NCBI RefSeq assembly: GCF_012912105.1
Contig: NZ_QMEA01000018.1
Span: 1-64,000, forward strand
Direction of reading: 5' to 3'
Source: Brasilonema sp. UFV-L1
GTDB lineage: Bacteria > Cyanobacteriota > Cyanobacteriia > Cyanobacteriales > Nostocaceae
Length of the DNA stretch: 64,000 nt
Shown piece by piece: positions 43,405 to 52,489 of the stretch. A program made the translations under genes and the position numbers. Positions within the stretch are counted from its first letter, which is position 1, and each line of letters starts with the position of its first letter. The notes under the pieces are model-generated. The model had not been told where the DNA came from and did not search any database. It worked only from the letters and a program-made list of their open reading frames with translations.

Positions 43405-44499
43405 CACCTATCTTTTTTTCTATTGTTGACCAAAACTAAGGGTGTAGGGGTGTAGGGGTGTAGGGGTGTAGGGAGGAAGAGGGGATTTTCTTTTTAGTAC
43501 ACCTTACCCTGGAACAGAGGGGGACCCCGCCCCCACTAAATCTTTGATCTAGTGGTGACCCCAAGCCCCCACTAATCACATCCCTTATACCCTTACACCC
43601 GTGACCCCCCTAGTTCAGTGACTCTGCATGATTCAGGAAACGTGATTTGTAGCGCCTCAACTATATTTGTCATATCATGTATTTTTTTATTCAACTGTTT
43701 ATTGTTTACATAAAGTTTTACTTGTTTGAATATAAATTTAGTCATTTTTTGAGCAAATGGTTAACCAATAACATTTTTATTTGATAATTAGAGATAAGAT
43801 GATGCCAATATCTACAGCGCGTTGCACTGAAGTAAAATACAGTGCCTAGACCAAAAAGCCAGACTCTAAGCCCTTTTTACACCAATTTGAAAAAAGAATG
43901 CGACACATACACATTCCCAAACCCAAGTTTCGTCTCGGCTTTCTTCATTTTGAATTTTGAATTTTGAATTTTGAATTGGTATTACTTCTGTCCCTTGTGC
44001 GTGCCCTCTGGGCATATTCTGACTCCTGCTGTATGTTCTAAAATCTTAATTATATTTCTGATCAGGTTTCATTTTGTCAATCAACTATCCATGACATAAA
44101 ATCAAGATTTTGACAATCGTTTCGTCATTGAAATCTGAGAGAATTCTCAATGTAATTTCAAAAAAACTTATATAAATAAATAACAAAAAAGTCTATTTTT
44201 TTCAAGTCATGTGTTCTATATTAAAAGAGAAGAGACATAGTAAATTAAAGGAGTATTTATCAGTTTTCCAGCAAAAGTACTGAACGCTTAACATCGCCCT
44301 TACCCGCTTTTCTCTTCAAGCCTCTGATTTCAAGGGAACTCAAGCGCCTAATTTTGCCAAGAGGGGATTTACCGGGACACAACTCATCATCTGCGTAAAT
44401 AAGCTTGGTTGGTACAGCCCAAAGACACAAGGAATATGCGTTTTGAGGGTGTGCGGACTTGAAAGACTCAATTCTCCAACCTGCGATAGGAAGATGGTA
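43405..44499. other. 1.1-kb gap upstream of hupSL with short tandem repeats
   Basis: No gene is supported. It holds four GGGTGTA heptamers (43439-43473), C-rich and G-rich stretches to 43620, a TTTTGAA heptamer array (43947-43977), and AT-rich sequence that should contain the divergent hupS and TPR-gene promoters. TGTTTATTGTTTACA (43697-43711) is a loose dyad. Confidence 0.55.
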
Positions 44500-45474
44500 A
44501 TGACCCCCAGCATGACAGATTCAGCTGTGAAGGTGGCAATGGATATTATTGCTTCATCTCCAGCAACAACGCAAGAAAAAATCGAGATGCTGCTTGAAAT
44601 GGCGCAGGGCTTTCAGAAAAAGCCAAAAACTGCCCAAGATTTATGGAATGCAGTTTCGCTATGTCACCAAGCATATGATTTGTGTGATGAGGATAACTTG
44701 TTGTGGCAAGCTAGGGCAAAGGTAGGAATCGCAGTTGCTTTAAAGGCTATTCCTGATATTGGGGAACAACTGTTGTTAGAAGCAAAAGAACGATTAGAAG
44801 AAGCGCTACCGATTTTGCAACAGACACTTGTTTCACCAGAAGAAATCGCAGAAGCCCAAATGAATTTTGGGTTAGTCTTGCAGTCGCTTGTTCCATTTCA
44901 TTTGGCGCGAATGACGGATAGTATCCAAGCTTATCAGAAAGCTTTGCAAGTCTTTACCTGGCAGAAGTACCCGCAGGAATATGCGATTTTACACAACAAT
45001 ATTGCAATTGCTTACCTCTCGACGCCCTTGACATCACAAAGAGAAGATTTGCGTCAAGGGTTAGCAGTGCAGACATTTGAGGAAGCGCTGAAGCATATTG
45101 AATTGATCAGCCATCCCAGGGAATATGCGATGTTGCAGAATAATCTGGGTAATGCTTTGCAATATCTACCGAGTTCTCATCCTTTGGAGAATATTGTGCG
45201 GGCGATCGCCGCTTACAACGAAGCGTTAAAAGTGCGTAACTCCAAAGATACGCCTCTGGAATACGCCAACACAATTTCTAACAAAGCCAACGCCTTATTG
45301 AACTTACCGGATGAACCGGAAAAACCGGAAGCCGGGAATCTCAAAAATCTCTTGCAAGCGCGTGCTTATTATCAAGAAGCTTGGGAAATTTTCACTCAGC
45401 ATGGACAAATAGAACAAGCGCAAGTTGTGGCACAGGTTTTGCAAGAAGTTGAGACAGAAATCGGTAATGCTTAG
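44500..45474 (+). CDS. TPR-type protein of the extended hyp operon
   Basis: About 324 residues from ATG 44500, with AGGAAG six bases upstream; longer starts are unsupported. The protein is nearly all helical, with TPR-like pairs such as EYAILHNNIAIAYLSTPLTS, EYAMLQNNLGNALQYLPSSH and EYANTISNKANALLNLPDEP. It likely acts as a protein-protein scaffold. Its place before the small membrane pair, the NHL protein and hypF matches the gene order I recall for Nostoc PCC 7120 (alr0691), where these genes are thought to help hydrogenase small-subunit maturation. Confidence 0.8.
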   Translation: MTPSMTDSAVKVAMDIIASSPATTQEKIEMLLEMAQGFQKKPKTAQDLWNAVSLCHQAYDLCDEDNLLWQARAKVGIAVALKAIPDIGEQLLLEAKERLEEALPILQQTLVSPEEIAEAQMNFGLVLQSLVPFHLARMTDSIQAYQKALQVFTWQKYPQEYAILHNNIAIAYLSTPLTSQREDLRQGLAVQTFEEALKHIELISHPREYAMLQNNLGNALQYLPSSHPLENIVRAIAAYNEALKVRNSKDTPLEYANTISNKANALLNLPDEPEKPEAGNLKNLLQARAYYQEAWEIFTQHGQIEQAQVVAQVLQEVETEIGNA

Positions 45475-45623
45475 TGGTTTTTAAATACAAACAACCACTC
45501 TCAAGAAACACAGGGGTGTAGGGGTGTAAGGGAAAACATGTTTATTTCATTCGTAACGGGTTGCAACGCCCCCCGTTAAGTGCTGACAAGCAACAAATAA
45601 CAATTTTTATTCTTGAGATGATA

Positions 45624-45890
45624 ATGACAGACCTTTTGACAAATCCTATTTTAAGAGATTTCTTCACAAGCTTCATGGCTGGTGACTTGAATCTGATGAC
45701 AGGATTTGTGTGGTTTTTACTAGCAACAGCCTTATCTATGATTGGCGGTGCAATTGGCGGAATCATTTTAGCTAAAGAAGATTTAGGCTATCAGTTAGCT
45801 GCACTTCTTGGTGGATTTTTTGGTCCGGCTGGCGTCATTCCTGGAGTTGTCTTAGGGCTAATCATCTTGAATGTGTTGAGAAATTTCTAG
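45624..45890 (+). CDS. Small membrane protein, hydrogenase-linked (copy B of pair)
   Basis: A protein of 89 residues from ATG 45624 (MTDLLTNPILRDF), chosen because its paralogue at 39405 starts with the same MTDLLT; an ATG at 45618 is two codons upstream. Two hydrophobic helices flank GGIILAKEDLGYQLAALLGG, and PAGVIPGVVLGLIILNVL ends the protein. It carries an insertion of about nine residues near the N-terminus relative to copy A. The partner gene follows after 8 bp. Confidence 0.8.
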   Translation: MTDLLTNPILRDFFTSFMAGDLNLMTGFVWFLLATALSMIGGAIGGIILAKEDLGYQLAALLGGFFGPAGVIPGVVLGLIILNVLRNF

Positions 45891-45898
45891 GAGGAATC

Positions 45899-46123
45899 AT
45901 GTTAGAGATAGGATGGTTCACTGCTAGACTATTTTTTCAAGGAAAGCTACTGCGCGATCCGATGCAGTTTGTCAAGCAAACTGCAATTGGTATTAGCATA
46001 ACTGTACTTATATTGTTCTTACTTGCACAAGTTCAAGTGAGTCTTTGGATACCAGTTGTCGTCTCTAGCTTTCTGACTGGTCTAGTTATGCCATTTCTAC
46101 ATAAAGACCTCAAATTAAAATAA
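45899..46123 (+). CDS. Small membrane protein, hydrogenase-linked (partner, copy B)
   Basis: A protein of 74 residues beginning MLEIGWFTARLFFQGKLLRD and ending VMPFLHKDLKLK, the same length as its paralogue at 39654-39878 and about half identical. The AGGAGGAATC ribosome binding site is strong. Two helices (SITVLILFLLAQV and LWIPVVVSSFLTGLV) suggest a membrane protein with both ends on the same side. It lies directly upstream of the NHL-repeat gene and hypF. Confidence 0.8.
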   Translation: MLEIGWFTARLFFQGKLLRDPMQFVKQTAIGISITVLILFLLAQVQVSLWIPVVVSSFLTGLVMPFLHKDLKLK

Positions 46124-46508
46124 GTTATGAGCTTTATTAGTCTTAAAATAAATTTAAGACTCAAAGCTAAAACTTGTTTGAACTGAGTCCGCCAAGGATG
46201 ATACCATTTTGGATTTTAGATAATGGAATTGGGAATTGCTTTGTGTGTCTGAGTTCTGTCAATCCATTTGTCGCAATCATTTTTAAAATTGGTGTTAAAA
46301 ACCCCTGGCTGATAGTGTAAGTTCTCGCGCATACGACTAAATATCTGCTCATCAGATTTTCAGTCCATTTTAATGGACTTAATCTATTAGCCTGGAACTT
46401 TAGTTCTAGGCGGGGAAACTGGTTAATAAGTTTCAACTAACTTAAGCTTTTACCTTCAGAAATATTTGAGGCTTATCAAAGCAGTATTTCTTGATTCAAA
46501 ATTCACTC
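46124..46508. other. Gap between the small membrane pair and the NHL-repeat gene
   Basis: No gene is supported; a minus-strand frame of 89 codons at 46167-46436 has no ribosome binding site and a composition like non-coding DNA. CAGATTTTCAGTCCATTTTAA and nearby sequence show no clear regulatory site. The gap may separate two transcripts. Confidence 0.45.
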
Positions 46509-47789
46509 ATGAACACAGCAACTAAAATGACTATCACACCAAAAGATGCAACAGAAGCGGCAAAAGTTTCCCAACTTTTACCTTTTTTGCCTCAAGGTGC
46601 AGAAGTTATTTTAGGAAAGACTTTTGAGGTGAGTCAACTAGTAACACCTGTTGTACCCAGCAGTAGAGAAATGTTTGGTCCTCGTGGTGCTTGTTTAATA
46701 TCTGAAAGTGGACCATTGTGGGTATCAGACACAGGACATCATCGTTTATTAGGATGGCGAAATTGTCCGACTCAAGATAGTCAACCTGCTGATTGGGTGA
46801 TTGGACAACCAGACTTTAACCATGAAGGACAAAATGCCAAAGGTAGTCCTGGAAGGACTACATTAAGTGTCCCAACTGGAATCTGTGCTTGTGGTGAAGG
46901 TTTAGCAGTTGCAGATGCTTGGAATCATCGGGTTTTGATTTGGAAAAATTTGCCAGAAGATAGCAATGTTCCAGCAGATTTTGTATTAGGTCAAACCTAT
47001 TTCACTGACAATGAACCAAACAGAGGAACTCAACAAGCAGCAGCAAATACTTTGAACTGGTGTTACGGAGTTTTCTATCATCAAGGAAAGCTATTTGTTG
47101 CTGATACAGGAAACCGTCGGGTTTTAATTTGGCATCAATTACCTGAAGAAAATGGTCAGCCGGCTGATGTTGTTTTGGGACAACCTTATATGATGTCCCG
47201 CGATGAAAATGGCGGCGGTACTCCTTCAGTATCGAGTATGCGTTGGTGTCATGATATCACTGTTTGGGGAGAAAATTTAGTTGTCACTGATGCGGGTAAT
47301 AACCGCGTGATGATTTGGCAGGGTATACCAACAGAAAACAATACTCCTTGTGCAGTGGTATTAGGACAGAAAAACTTTGATTCAGTTGAAATGAATCAAG
47401 GAGTTTATTTTCCTAGTGCTAATAGTTTGAGTATGCCTTATGGTGTTGCTGCTGCTGACGAGTGGTTGTTCGTTACAGATACAGCTAATTCAAGAATTTT
47501 AGCCTGGAAAAAGCCAGAATCTATTCTGTCTTTGCACGGAAGCGAAAGTCATGCAGTTGCTGGACAAAGAGACTTTAAAAGTAAAGGTGAAAATCGTGAT
47601 TTTGGTCTACCGAAACGAGATAGTTTGAATTGGTCGTATGGAATAAAAGTGTGTGGAAACACTGCGGTTATAGCAGATTCAGGAAATAATCGAGTCTTAG
47701 TTTGGAAGATAACTACGAAAGAACGGGCTGTGCCCTTGCACTCTACAGCAACTCCTGAATTAGAACACAGAAGAAGTTTTCTCAGGTAA
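46509..47789 (+). CDS. NHL-repeat beta-propeller protein of the extended hyp operon
   Basis: About 426 residues from ATG 46509 (MNTATKMTITPK). Six or so NHL-like blades repeat the pattern VADTGNRRVLIWH, VTDAGNNRVMIWQ, VTDTANSRILAWK and IADSGNNRVLVWK, each followed by a VLGQ element. There is no signal peptide or membrane helix. Beta-propellers bind proteins or nucleic acids. A homologue (alr0693 as I recall) lies just before hypF in Nostoc PCC 7120. Its place suggests a role in hydrogenase assembly. Confidence 0.85.
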   Translation: MNTATKMTITPKDATEAAKVSQLLPFLPQGAEVILGKTFEVSQLVTPVVPSSREMFGPRGACLISESGPLWVSDTGHHRLLGWRNCPTQDSQPADWVIGQPDFNHEGQNAKGSPGRTTLSVPTGICACGEGLAVADAWNHRVLIWKNLPEDSNVPADFVLGQTYFTDNEPNRGTQQAAANTLNWCYGVFYHQGKLFVADTGNRRVLIWHQLPEENGQPADVVLGQPYMMSRDENGGGTPSVSSMRWCHDITVWGENLVVTDAGNNRVMIWQGIPTENNTPCAVVLGQKNFDSVEMNQGVYFPSANSLSMPYGVAAADEWLFVTDTANSRILAWKKPESILSLHGSESHAVAGQRDFKSKGENRDFGLPKRDSLNWSYGIKVCGNTAVIADSGNNRVLVWKITTKERAVPLHSTATPELEHRRSFLR

Positions 47790-47901
47790 ACAGTCTCCAA
47801 AAGGATTGTACAAAAGCTTGATCTAAAAATAGGAAATCATTCTGTATTCTAAGTTCTGAGTTCTGTCTTTCCTTTGCATCTACGTAATTCGTTAAAATCT
47901 C

Positions 47902-50436
47902 ATGTCTACTGAAGAAATCATCAGGGTTCGCGGTATCGTTCAGGGAGTGGGATTCCGCCCCACTGTATATAGACTTGCAAAAGCATACGGGTTGCAAGGC
48001 AAAGTTTGTAATGACGGTCAAGGTGTCCTCATTTGGGTATCTGGCTGTGAAGAATCTATAGAAGAATTTGTCCAAAAATTACAGAAAGAGTGTCCGCCAT
48101 TAGCGAGAATTGATGAAGTAACGCGCAAGCGTTATGAAGGCAAATCTGGCTTTGGTGATTTTGTCATTTCTCACAGTATCAGTAGTGCGGTGAAAACAGA
48201 AATTCCTGCTGATGCTGCGACTTGTCCAAAATGTAAAGCGGAAATTTTTGACCCCTTCAGCCGCTGGTATCGTTATCCCTTCACGAACTGTACTCATTGC
48301 GGTCCCCGCTTAAGTATCATTCGCGCCATACCTTATGATCGCCGCAACACAAGTATGGCTGCTTTTGCTATGTGTGCAGAGTGTGAAACGGAATACAAAG
48401 ATGTTGAAAACCGTCGTTTTCACGCCCAACCCGTAGCGTGTCACATTTGCGGTCCTAAAGTTTGGTTAGAACGTTCTGATAGTAAACCAATTACATCCCA
48501 TATGTTTTCTATGCTTGACGATATTGACGCCGTTTGTACCTTATTACAAAAAGGCGAGATTGTTGCTATTAAAGGTAATGGTGGATTTCATCTCGCTTGC
48601 GACGCAACTCAGGAAAGTGCTGTGCAAAAATTGCGCGATCGTAAACAGCGCAATCAAAAACCTTTTGCTTTAATGGCAAAAGACATATCAGTTATTGAAG
48701 AGTACTGCACCCCTAACGCGAAAGAAAAAGAATTGCTGGAAAGTTCCGCCGCGCCTGTTGTGTTAATTCAGGCGAAAGGGGGAGACGATGAAGAAGAAAG
48801 GGGAAGTGGGAGAATACAATTCAAAATTCGTCTTGAAAAGTTTGCTACGGAGGGAAACCCTCCTGGCAACTTTTCGCAAAATTCAAAATCGCGTAGCGTC
48901 CGAACCGTGGAGAAGAATCTAATTCAAAATTCAAAATTCAAAATTCCTCCTATAGCCTCTTCGGTTGCACCTGGGCAAAATACTTTGGGTTTCATGTTAC
49001 CTTATACTCCATTACACCACCTCATTCTCAGGCGAATGAATCGCCCGATTGTTTTCACGAGTGGTAATCTTTCTGATGAACCGCTATGTATTGATAATGT
49101 CGAGGCGCGTGAGAAGTTAGAAAAGATTGCTGATTATTTTCTTCTGCACAATCGGGAGATTGTGAACCGAGTTGATGATTCGGTGGTGAGGGTTGTTGGT
49201 GATAAAGTCCTAACAATCCGTCGTGCTAGAGGATACGCACCGGTTCCGATCAATTTACCACCTGGATTTGAAAGCGTTCCTCACATTCTAGCAATGGGTA
49301 GTCAGCTAAAGAATACTTTTTGTTTATTGCGAGAAGGAAAAGCAATTCTCTCTCAACATATAGGAGATTTAAAAACTGCAGCGACTTTCAAATCTTATCA
49401 GGATACGCTCAATATCTACTTAAATTTATTTGAGCATCAACCAGAAGCGATCGCCGTTGATTTACATCCTGAATATCTCTCAACAAAACTTGGAAAAGAA
49501 CTTGCACACGCTAATCAGTATGGACACGGCACAGCCGTGCCCTTACTCCACATCCAACATCATCATGCTCATATTGCTGCCTGCATGGCAGAAAATGACA
49601 TAAATATTAATTCACCACCTGTTTTAGGTATTGCATTAGATGGATTGGGTTACGGTGAAGATGGAACGTTATGGGGCGGAGAATTTCTGTTAGCAGATTA
49701 TCGCCAGTTTAAGAGATTGGCGACATTTAAGCCAGTACCAATGATTGGTGGAACACAAGCAATGAGAGAACCCTGGCGTAATACCTACGCCCAGTTAATA
49801 TCTGCCTTTGACTGGAAAGATTTCAAACAAAAATACAGAAATTTAGAAATTTTAGATTTTCTAGAACAAAAGCCTCTAAAACTTCTCAATCAGCTTGTTG
49901 AAAAAGGAATAAACGCTCCCTTGACTTCATCAGTAGGGCGTTTATTTGATGCTGTCGCTGCTGCAATTGGTATCTGTAGAGAACAATGTAGCTATGAAGG
50001 ACAAGCAGCCATTGAAATGGAAGCTTTGGTTAATACTAGTTTATTAAAAAAAATATTAAACAATAAAGAATATTTAAATTATTCTTTTAACTTTCTTGTT
50101 TCAGATAATATTTATCATATAGATTCACAGCAAATGTGGCAAGCCTTGCTGAATGACTTACAGCAGCATACTCCTCCAGCAGTTATCGCTGCGAAATTTC
50201 ATACAGGTTTAGCTCATTCTATTGTAGAAATGGTTAATAACCTGCGTCAAAGAAATGACATTCATCAAGTTGTCCTCACAGGAGGAGTTTTTCAAAATTG
50301 TATTCTGTTAAAACAAGTTACTGAAGGCTTACAAGCATTAGGGATAAATGTACTGACTCACAGTTTAGTTCCAGCTAATGATGGTGGTTTATCGCTAGGA
50401 CAAGCTGTGATTGCAGCTGCAAAAGTCAAAAGTTAA
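47902..50436 (+). CDS. hypF: Carbamoyltransferase HypF with an in-frame repeat insertion
   Basis: HypF makes the thiocarbamate on HypE that becomes the CN ligand of the NiFe site. Domains in order: acylphosphatase (RGIVQGVGFRPTVYRLA), two zinc fingers (CPKCKAEIFDPFSRWYRYPF, CAECETEY...CHICG), a YrdC domain (about 210-390) and a Kae1-like carbamoyltransferase domain with HHHAHIAAC and VVLTGGVFQN. At 844 residues it is about 60 longer than usual. The extra residues, about 290-350, are encoded by dispersed repeats and replace a short linker before PIASSVAPGQNTLGFML. The insert keeps the frame, so the protein is probably still functional. Confidence 0.95.
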   Translation: MSTEEIIRVRGIVQGVGFRPTVYRLAKAYGLQGKVCNDGQGVLIWVSGCEESIEEFVQKLQKECPPLARIDEVTRKRYEGKSGFGDFVISHSISSAVKTEIPADAATCPKCKAEIFDPFSRWYRYPFTNCTHCGPRLSIIRAIPYDRRNTSMAAFAMCAECETEYKDVENRRFHAQPVACHICGPKVWLERSDSKPITSHMFSMLDDIDAVCTLLQKGEIVAIKGNGGFHLACDATQESAVQKLRDRKQRNQKPFALMAKDISVIEEYCTPNAKEKELLESSAAPVVLIQAKGGDDEEERGSGRIQFKIRLEKFATEGNPPGNFSQNSKSRSVRTVEKNLIQNSKFKIPPIASSVAPGQNTLGFMLPYTPLHHLILRRMNRPIVFTSGNLSDEPLCIDNVEAREKLEKIADYFLLHNREIVNRVDDSVVRVVGDKVLTIRRARGYAPVPINLPPGFESVPHILAMGSQLKNTFCLLREGKAILSQHIGDLKTAATFKSYQDTLNIYLNLFEHQPEAIAVDLHPEYLSTKLGKELAHANQYGHGTAVPLLHIQHHHAHIAACMAENDININSPPVLGIALDGLGYGEDGTLWGGEFLLADYRQFKRLATFKPVPMIGGTQAMREPWRNTYAQLISAFDWKDFKQKYRNLEILDFLEQKPLKLLNQLVEKGINAPLTSSVGRLFDAVAAAIGICREQCSYEGQAAIEMEALVNTSLLKKILNNKEYLNYSFNFLVSDNIYHIDSQQMWQALLNDLQQHTPPAVIAAKFHTGLAHSIVEMVNNLRQRNDIHQVVLTGGVFQNCILLKQVTEGLQALGINVLTHSLVPANDGGLSLGQAVIAAAKVKS
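48818..48947 (+). repeat. Dispersed palindromic repeat inserted in frame in hypF
   Basis: The first 72 bases (48818-48889) are identical to 54891-54962. The core is a hairpin, GAAAAGTTTGC...GGAGGG, AAA, CCCTCC...GCAACTTTTC, flanked by ATTCAAA heptamers; an ATTCAAA array closes the insert (48921-48947). It encodes part of the extra linker of HypF. Confidence 0.9.
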
Positions 50437-50440
50437 AAAC

Positions 50441-50575
50441 TACTCCCTTCGGTGGTGTAAGATTTCCTATCTTCTTTTTGATTTTCTTGGCGTCCTAGCC
50501 TACGGCACGCCGCTGCGCGTCTAAGGCGTCTTGGCGGTTCGTTAAATTAGGTATTCTTCTGGCGGTTTGGGAGTA
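50441..50575 (+). repeat. MITE-like element, copy B (between hypF and hypC)
   Basis: 135 bp from TACTCCC to GGGAGTA, with TAAGATTTCCTATCTTC near the left end and GGTTCGTTAAATTAGGTATT near the right, as in the copies at 42301 and 58254. The middle carries CCTACGGCACGCCGCTGCGC, a palindromic unit. No ORF. Confidence 0.8.
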
Positions 50576-50664
50576 ATCTCCTCATTGCCTTATTAACACA
50601 CCTTTCTCTCCTTCCTCTGTGTCCTCTCTTGCCTCTGCGGTTTATAAAAAAAAGAAAAGATAAA

Positions 50665-50919
50665 ATGTGTTTAGGAATCCCAGGTAAAATTATAGAAATA
50701 ACCGACGTTCAACAAAAGTTAGCTGTTGTCAATGTTGGTGGTGTGAAGCGTCAAGTCAATATTGCTTGTATCGTTAATGAACAGCATTCAGTTGAATCAT
50801 GTGTAGGCGATTGGGTGCTAGTTCATGTTGGCTTTGCCATGAATCGAATTCATGAAAAGGAAGCGATAGAAACATTGCGACTCTTGGAAGAATTAGCAGA
50901 AGCAGTAGCAATGGGTTGA
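50665..50919 (+). CDS. hypC: Hydrogenase assembly chaperone HypC
   Basis: A protein of 84 residues from ATG 50665, starting MCLGIPGKIIEI. The Cys directly after the start Met is essential in HypC, so longer starts (50629) are wrong. It continues GDWVLVHVGFAMNRIHEKEA, the other family block. HypC works with HypD to build and hold the Fe(CN)2CO unit and deliver it to HupL. It follows hypF after a MITE-like insert and precedes hypD. Confidence 0.95.
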   Translation: MCLGIPGKIIEITDVQQKLAVVNVGGVKRQVNIACIVNEQHSVESCVGDWVLVHVGFAMNRIHEKEAIETLRLLEELAEAVAMG

Positions 50920-50929
50920 TGAAAAAGCA

Positions 50930-50963
50930 AGAACCCCGACTTCGTAAAAGTTGTCGGGGTTCT
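50930..50963 (+). promoter_or_regulatory. Hairpin in the hypC-hypD spacer
   Basis: AGAACCCCGAC (50930-50940) and GTCGGGGTTCT (50953-50963) form a perfect 11-bp stem. No T-run follows, so it may stabilise or partly attenuate the transcript, or be a repeat. Confidence 0.5.
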
Positions 50964-51023
50964 GAATGCACAAAATTGTATAAGCGCTGTCCATAAAATT
51001 CAAAAATAATCTCAAATTTTAAT

Positions 51024-52169
51024 ATGAAATACGTTGATGAATTTCGAGAACCGAAAAAAGCTGATGCTTTATTCCGCGCCATTGAAAAGTTATCTCAACA
51101 CCTCATAAAGCCAATAAAAATAATGGAAGTGTGTGGCGGTCATACTCACTCTATTTTTAAATATGGTATTGAAGAAATTTTACCTGAGGCAATTGAATTA
51201 ATTCACGGTCCAGGTTGTCCTGTATGTGTGATGCCAAGAGGAAGATTAGATGATGCTATTTCTATCTCTCTAAATTCTAACGTCATCTTTACCACTTTTG
51301 GAGATGCCATGCGAGTTCCTGGTTCCCAAACAACCTTGTTGCAAGCTAAAGCACAAGGCGCGGACATTCGTATGGTTTACTCTCCTCTAGATAGTCTACG
51401 AATTGCTAAAGAGAACCCTGAGAAAGAAGTTGTCTTCTTCGCTTTAGGTTTTGAAACAACTGCCCCCAGCACTGCTTTTACTATTCTGCAAGCAGCATCT
51501 GAAAAAATTCAGAATTTCAGTATGTTTTCTAATCACGTCCTCGTGATTCCTGCCTTAAAAGCACTTTTAGATAATCCTGATTTACAACTCGATGGATTTA
51601 TTGGTCCTGGTCATGTCAGTATGGTGATTGGTACTGACCCTTATGAGTTTATTTCCCAACAATATCAAAAACCTATTGTCATTTCTGGTTTTGAACCTTT
51701 AGATATTATCCAATCCATTTGGATGCTATTGCAACAGATTGTAGAAAATCGTTGTCAGGTTGAGAATCAATATAACAGATTAGTCGAGAAGATCGGAAAT
51801 CAAGTGGCGATCGCCACTATGAATCAAGTTTTTGAAAACCGAGAAAGTTTTGAGTGGCGGGGTTTAGGAGAAATTCCTTATTCTGGATTAAAAATTCGTC
51901 CTGAATATGCCGAATTTGATGCAGAATTAAAATTTCCCCTTCCTAATCAAAAAGTTGCTGATCATAAAGCTTGTCAATGCGGAGAAATCCTCAAAGGAGT
52001 TTTGAAGCCTTGGCAGTGTAAAGTATTTGGAACAGCATGTACTCCAGAAACACCGATTGGAACCTGCATGGTTTCTTCTGAAGGTGCTTGTGCAGCTTAC
52101 TACAAGTATGGTCGCTTTTCTCACTTAGCTAAAAAAATGATGCTTGACAAAGAAAAGATAAAAGCGTAA
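51024..52169 (+). CDS. hypD: Hydrogenase formation protein HypD
   Basis: A protein of 381 residues, normal length. Conserved motifs: MEVCGGHTHSIFKYGI, HGPGCPVCV, TTFGDAMRVPG, FALGFETTAPSTA, FIGPGHVSMVIG and the C-terminal Fe-S cluster cysteines (ACQCGEILKG, CKVFGTACTPE, GTCMVSSEGACAAYYKY). HypD is the 4Fe-4S scaffold where HypC-bound iron receives its CN and CO ligands. It lies 104 bp after hypC and 48 bp before the tautomerase gene. Confidence 0.96.
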   Translation: MKYVDEFREPKKADALFRAIEKLSQHLIKPIKIMEVCGGHTHSIFKYGIEEILPEAIELIHGPGCPVCVMPRGRLDDAISISLNSNVIFTTFGDAMRVPGSQTTLLQAKAQGADIRMVYSPLDSLRIAKENPEKEVVFFALGFETTAPSTAFTILQAASEKIQNFSMFSNHVLVIPALKALLDNPDLQLDGFIGPGHVSMVIGTDPYEFISQQYQKPIVISGFEPLDIIQSIWMLLQQIVENRCQVENQYNRLVEKIGNQVAIATMNQVFENRESFEWRGLGEIPYSGLKIRPEYAEFDAELKFPLPNQKVADHKACQCGEILKGVLKPWQCKVFGTACTPETPIGTCMVSSEGACAAYYKYGRFSHLAKKMMLDKEKIKA

Positions 52170-52217
52170 AAAAATCACAAGTCAACAGTGAAAACAAAAA
52201 AATACAGAGGAATTCAT

Positions 52218-52460
52218 ATGCCATTTGTCACTATCCAAATTGCTGAAGATCATTCTATTGAACTTAAGCGAAAACTGGCGCAAGCAGTCACCAACGCACT
52301 TGTTTCGACTTTAAACACTAAACCTGAATGGGTAACAGTTCACATAGATGAATTTGAACGCGAAAATTGGGCAGTTGGAGGTGTACTGCATTCAGAGAAG
52401 TATAGTGGTAGACACGATGATCAAACCACAAAATCATTCCACATGACAACTGATAACTGA
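52218..52460 (+). CDS. 4-oxalocrotonate tautomerase-like protein in the hyp operon
   Basis: A protein of 80 residues from ATG 52218 with AGAGGA upstream; the start MPFVTIQIAEDHSIE exposes Pro as the mature N-terminus, the catalytic base of this superfamily. A start at 52188 would bury it. SIELKRKLAQAVTNALVSTL and the later VHIDEFERENWAVGG are typical. A homologue (asr0697 as I recall) also sits between hypD and hypE in Nostoc PCC 7120, so it is a stable operon member, although its role in hydrogenase maturation is unknown. Confidence 0.88.
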   Translation: MPFVTIQIAEDHSIELKRKLAQAVTNALVSTLNTKPEWVTVHIDEFERENWAVGGVLHSEKYSGRHDDQTTKSFHMTTDN

Positions 52461-52489
52461 TAACTGTTTTAACTTTTTATCCCGGTCAC

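Noticed and set aside
43440-43475. Possible CRISPR-like array (GGGTGTA copies)
   Set aside because: The units are 7 bp with no spacers; this is a simple heptamer tandem repeat. The TTTTGAA and CAATGAA arrays were rejected for the same reason.
46167-46436. Minus-strand frame of 89 codons
   Set aside because: No ribosome binding site, no recognisable domain and non-coding composition; it lies inside a co-directional plus-strand gene series.
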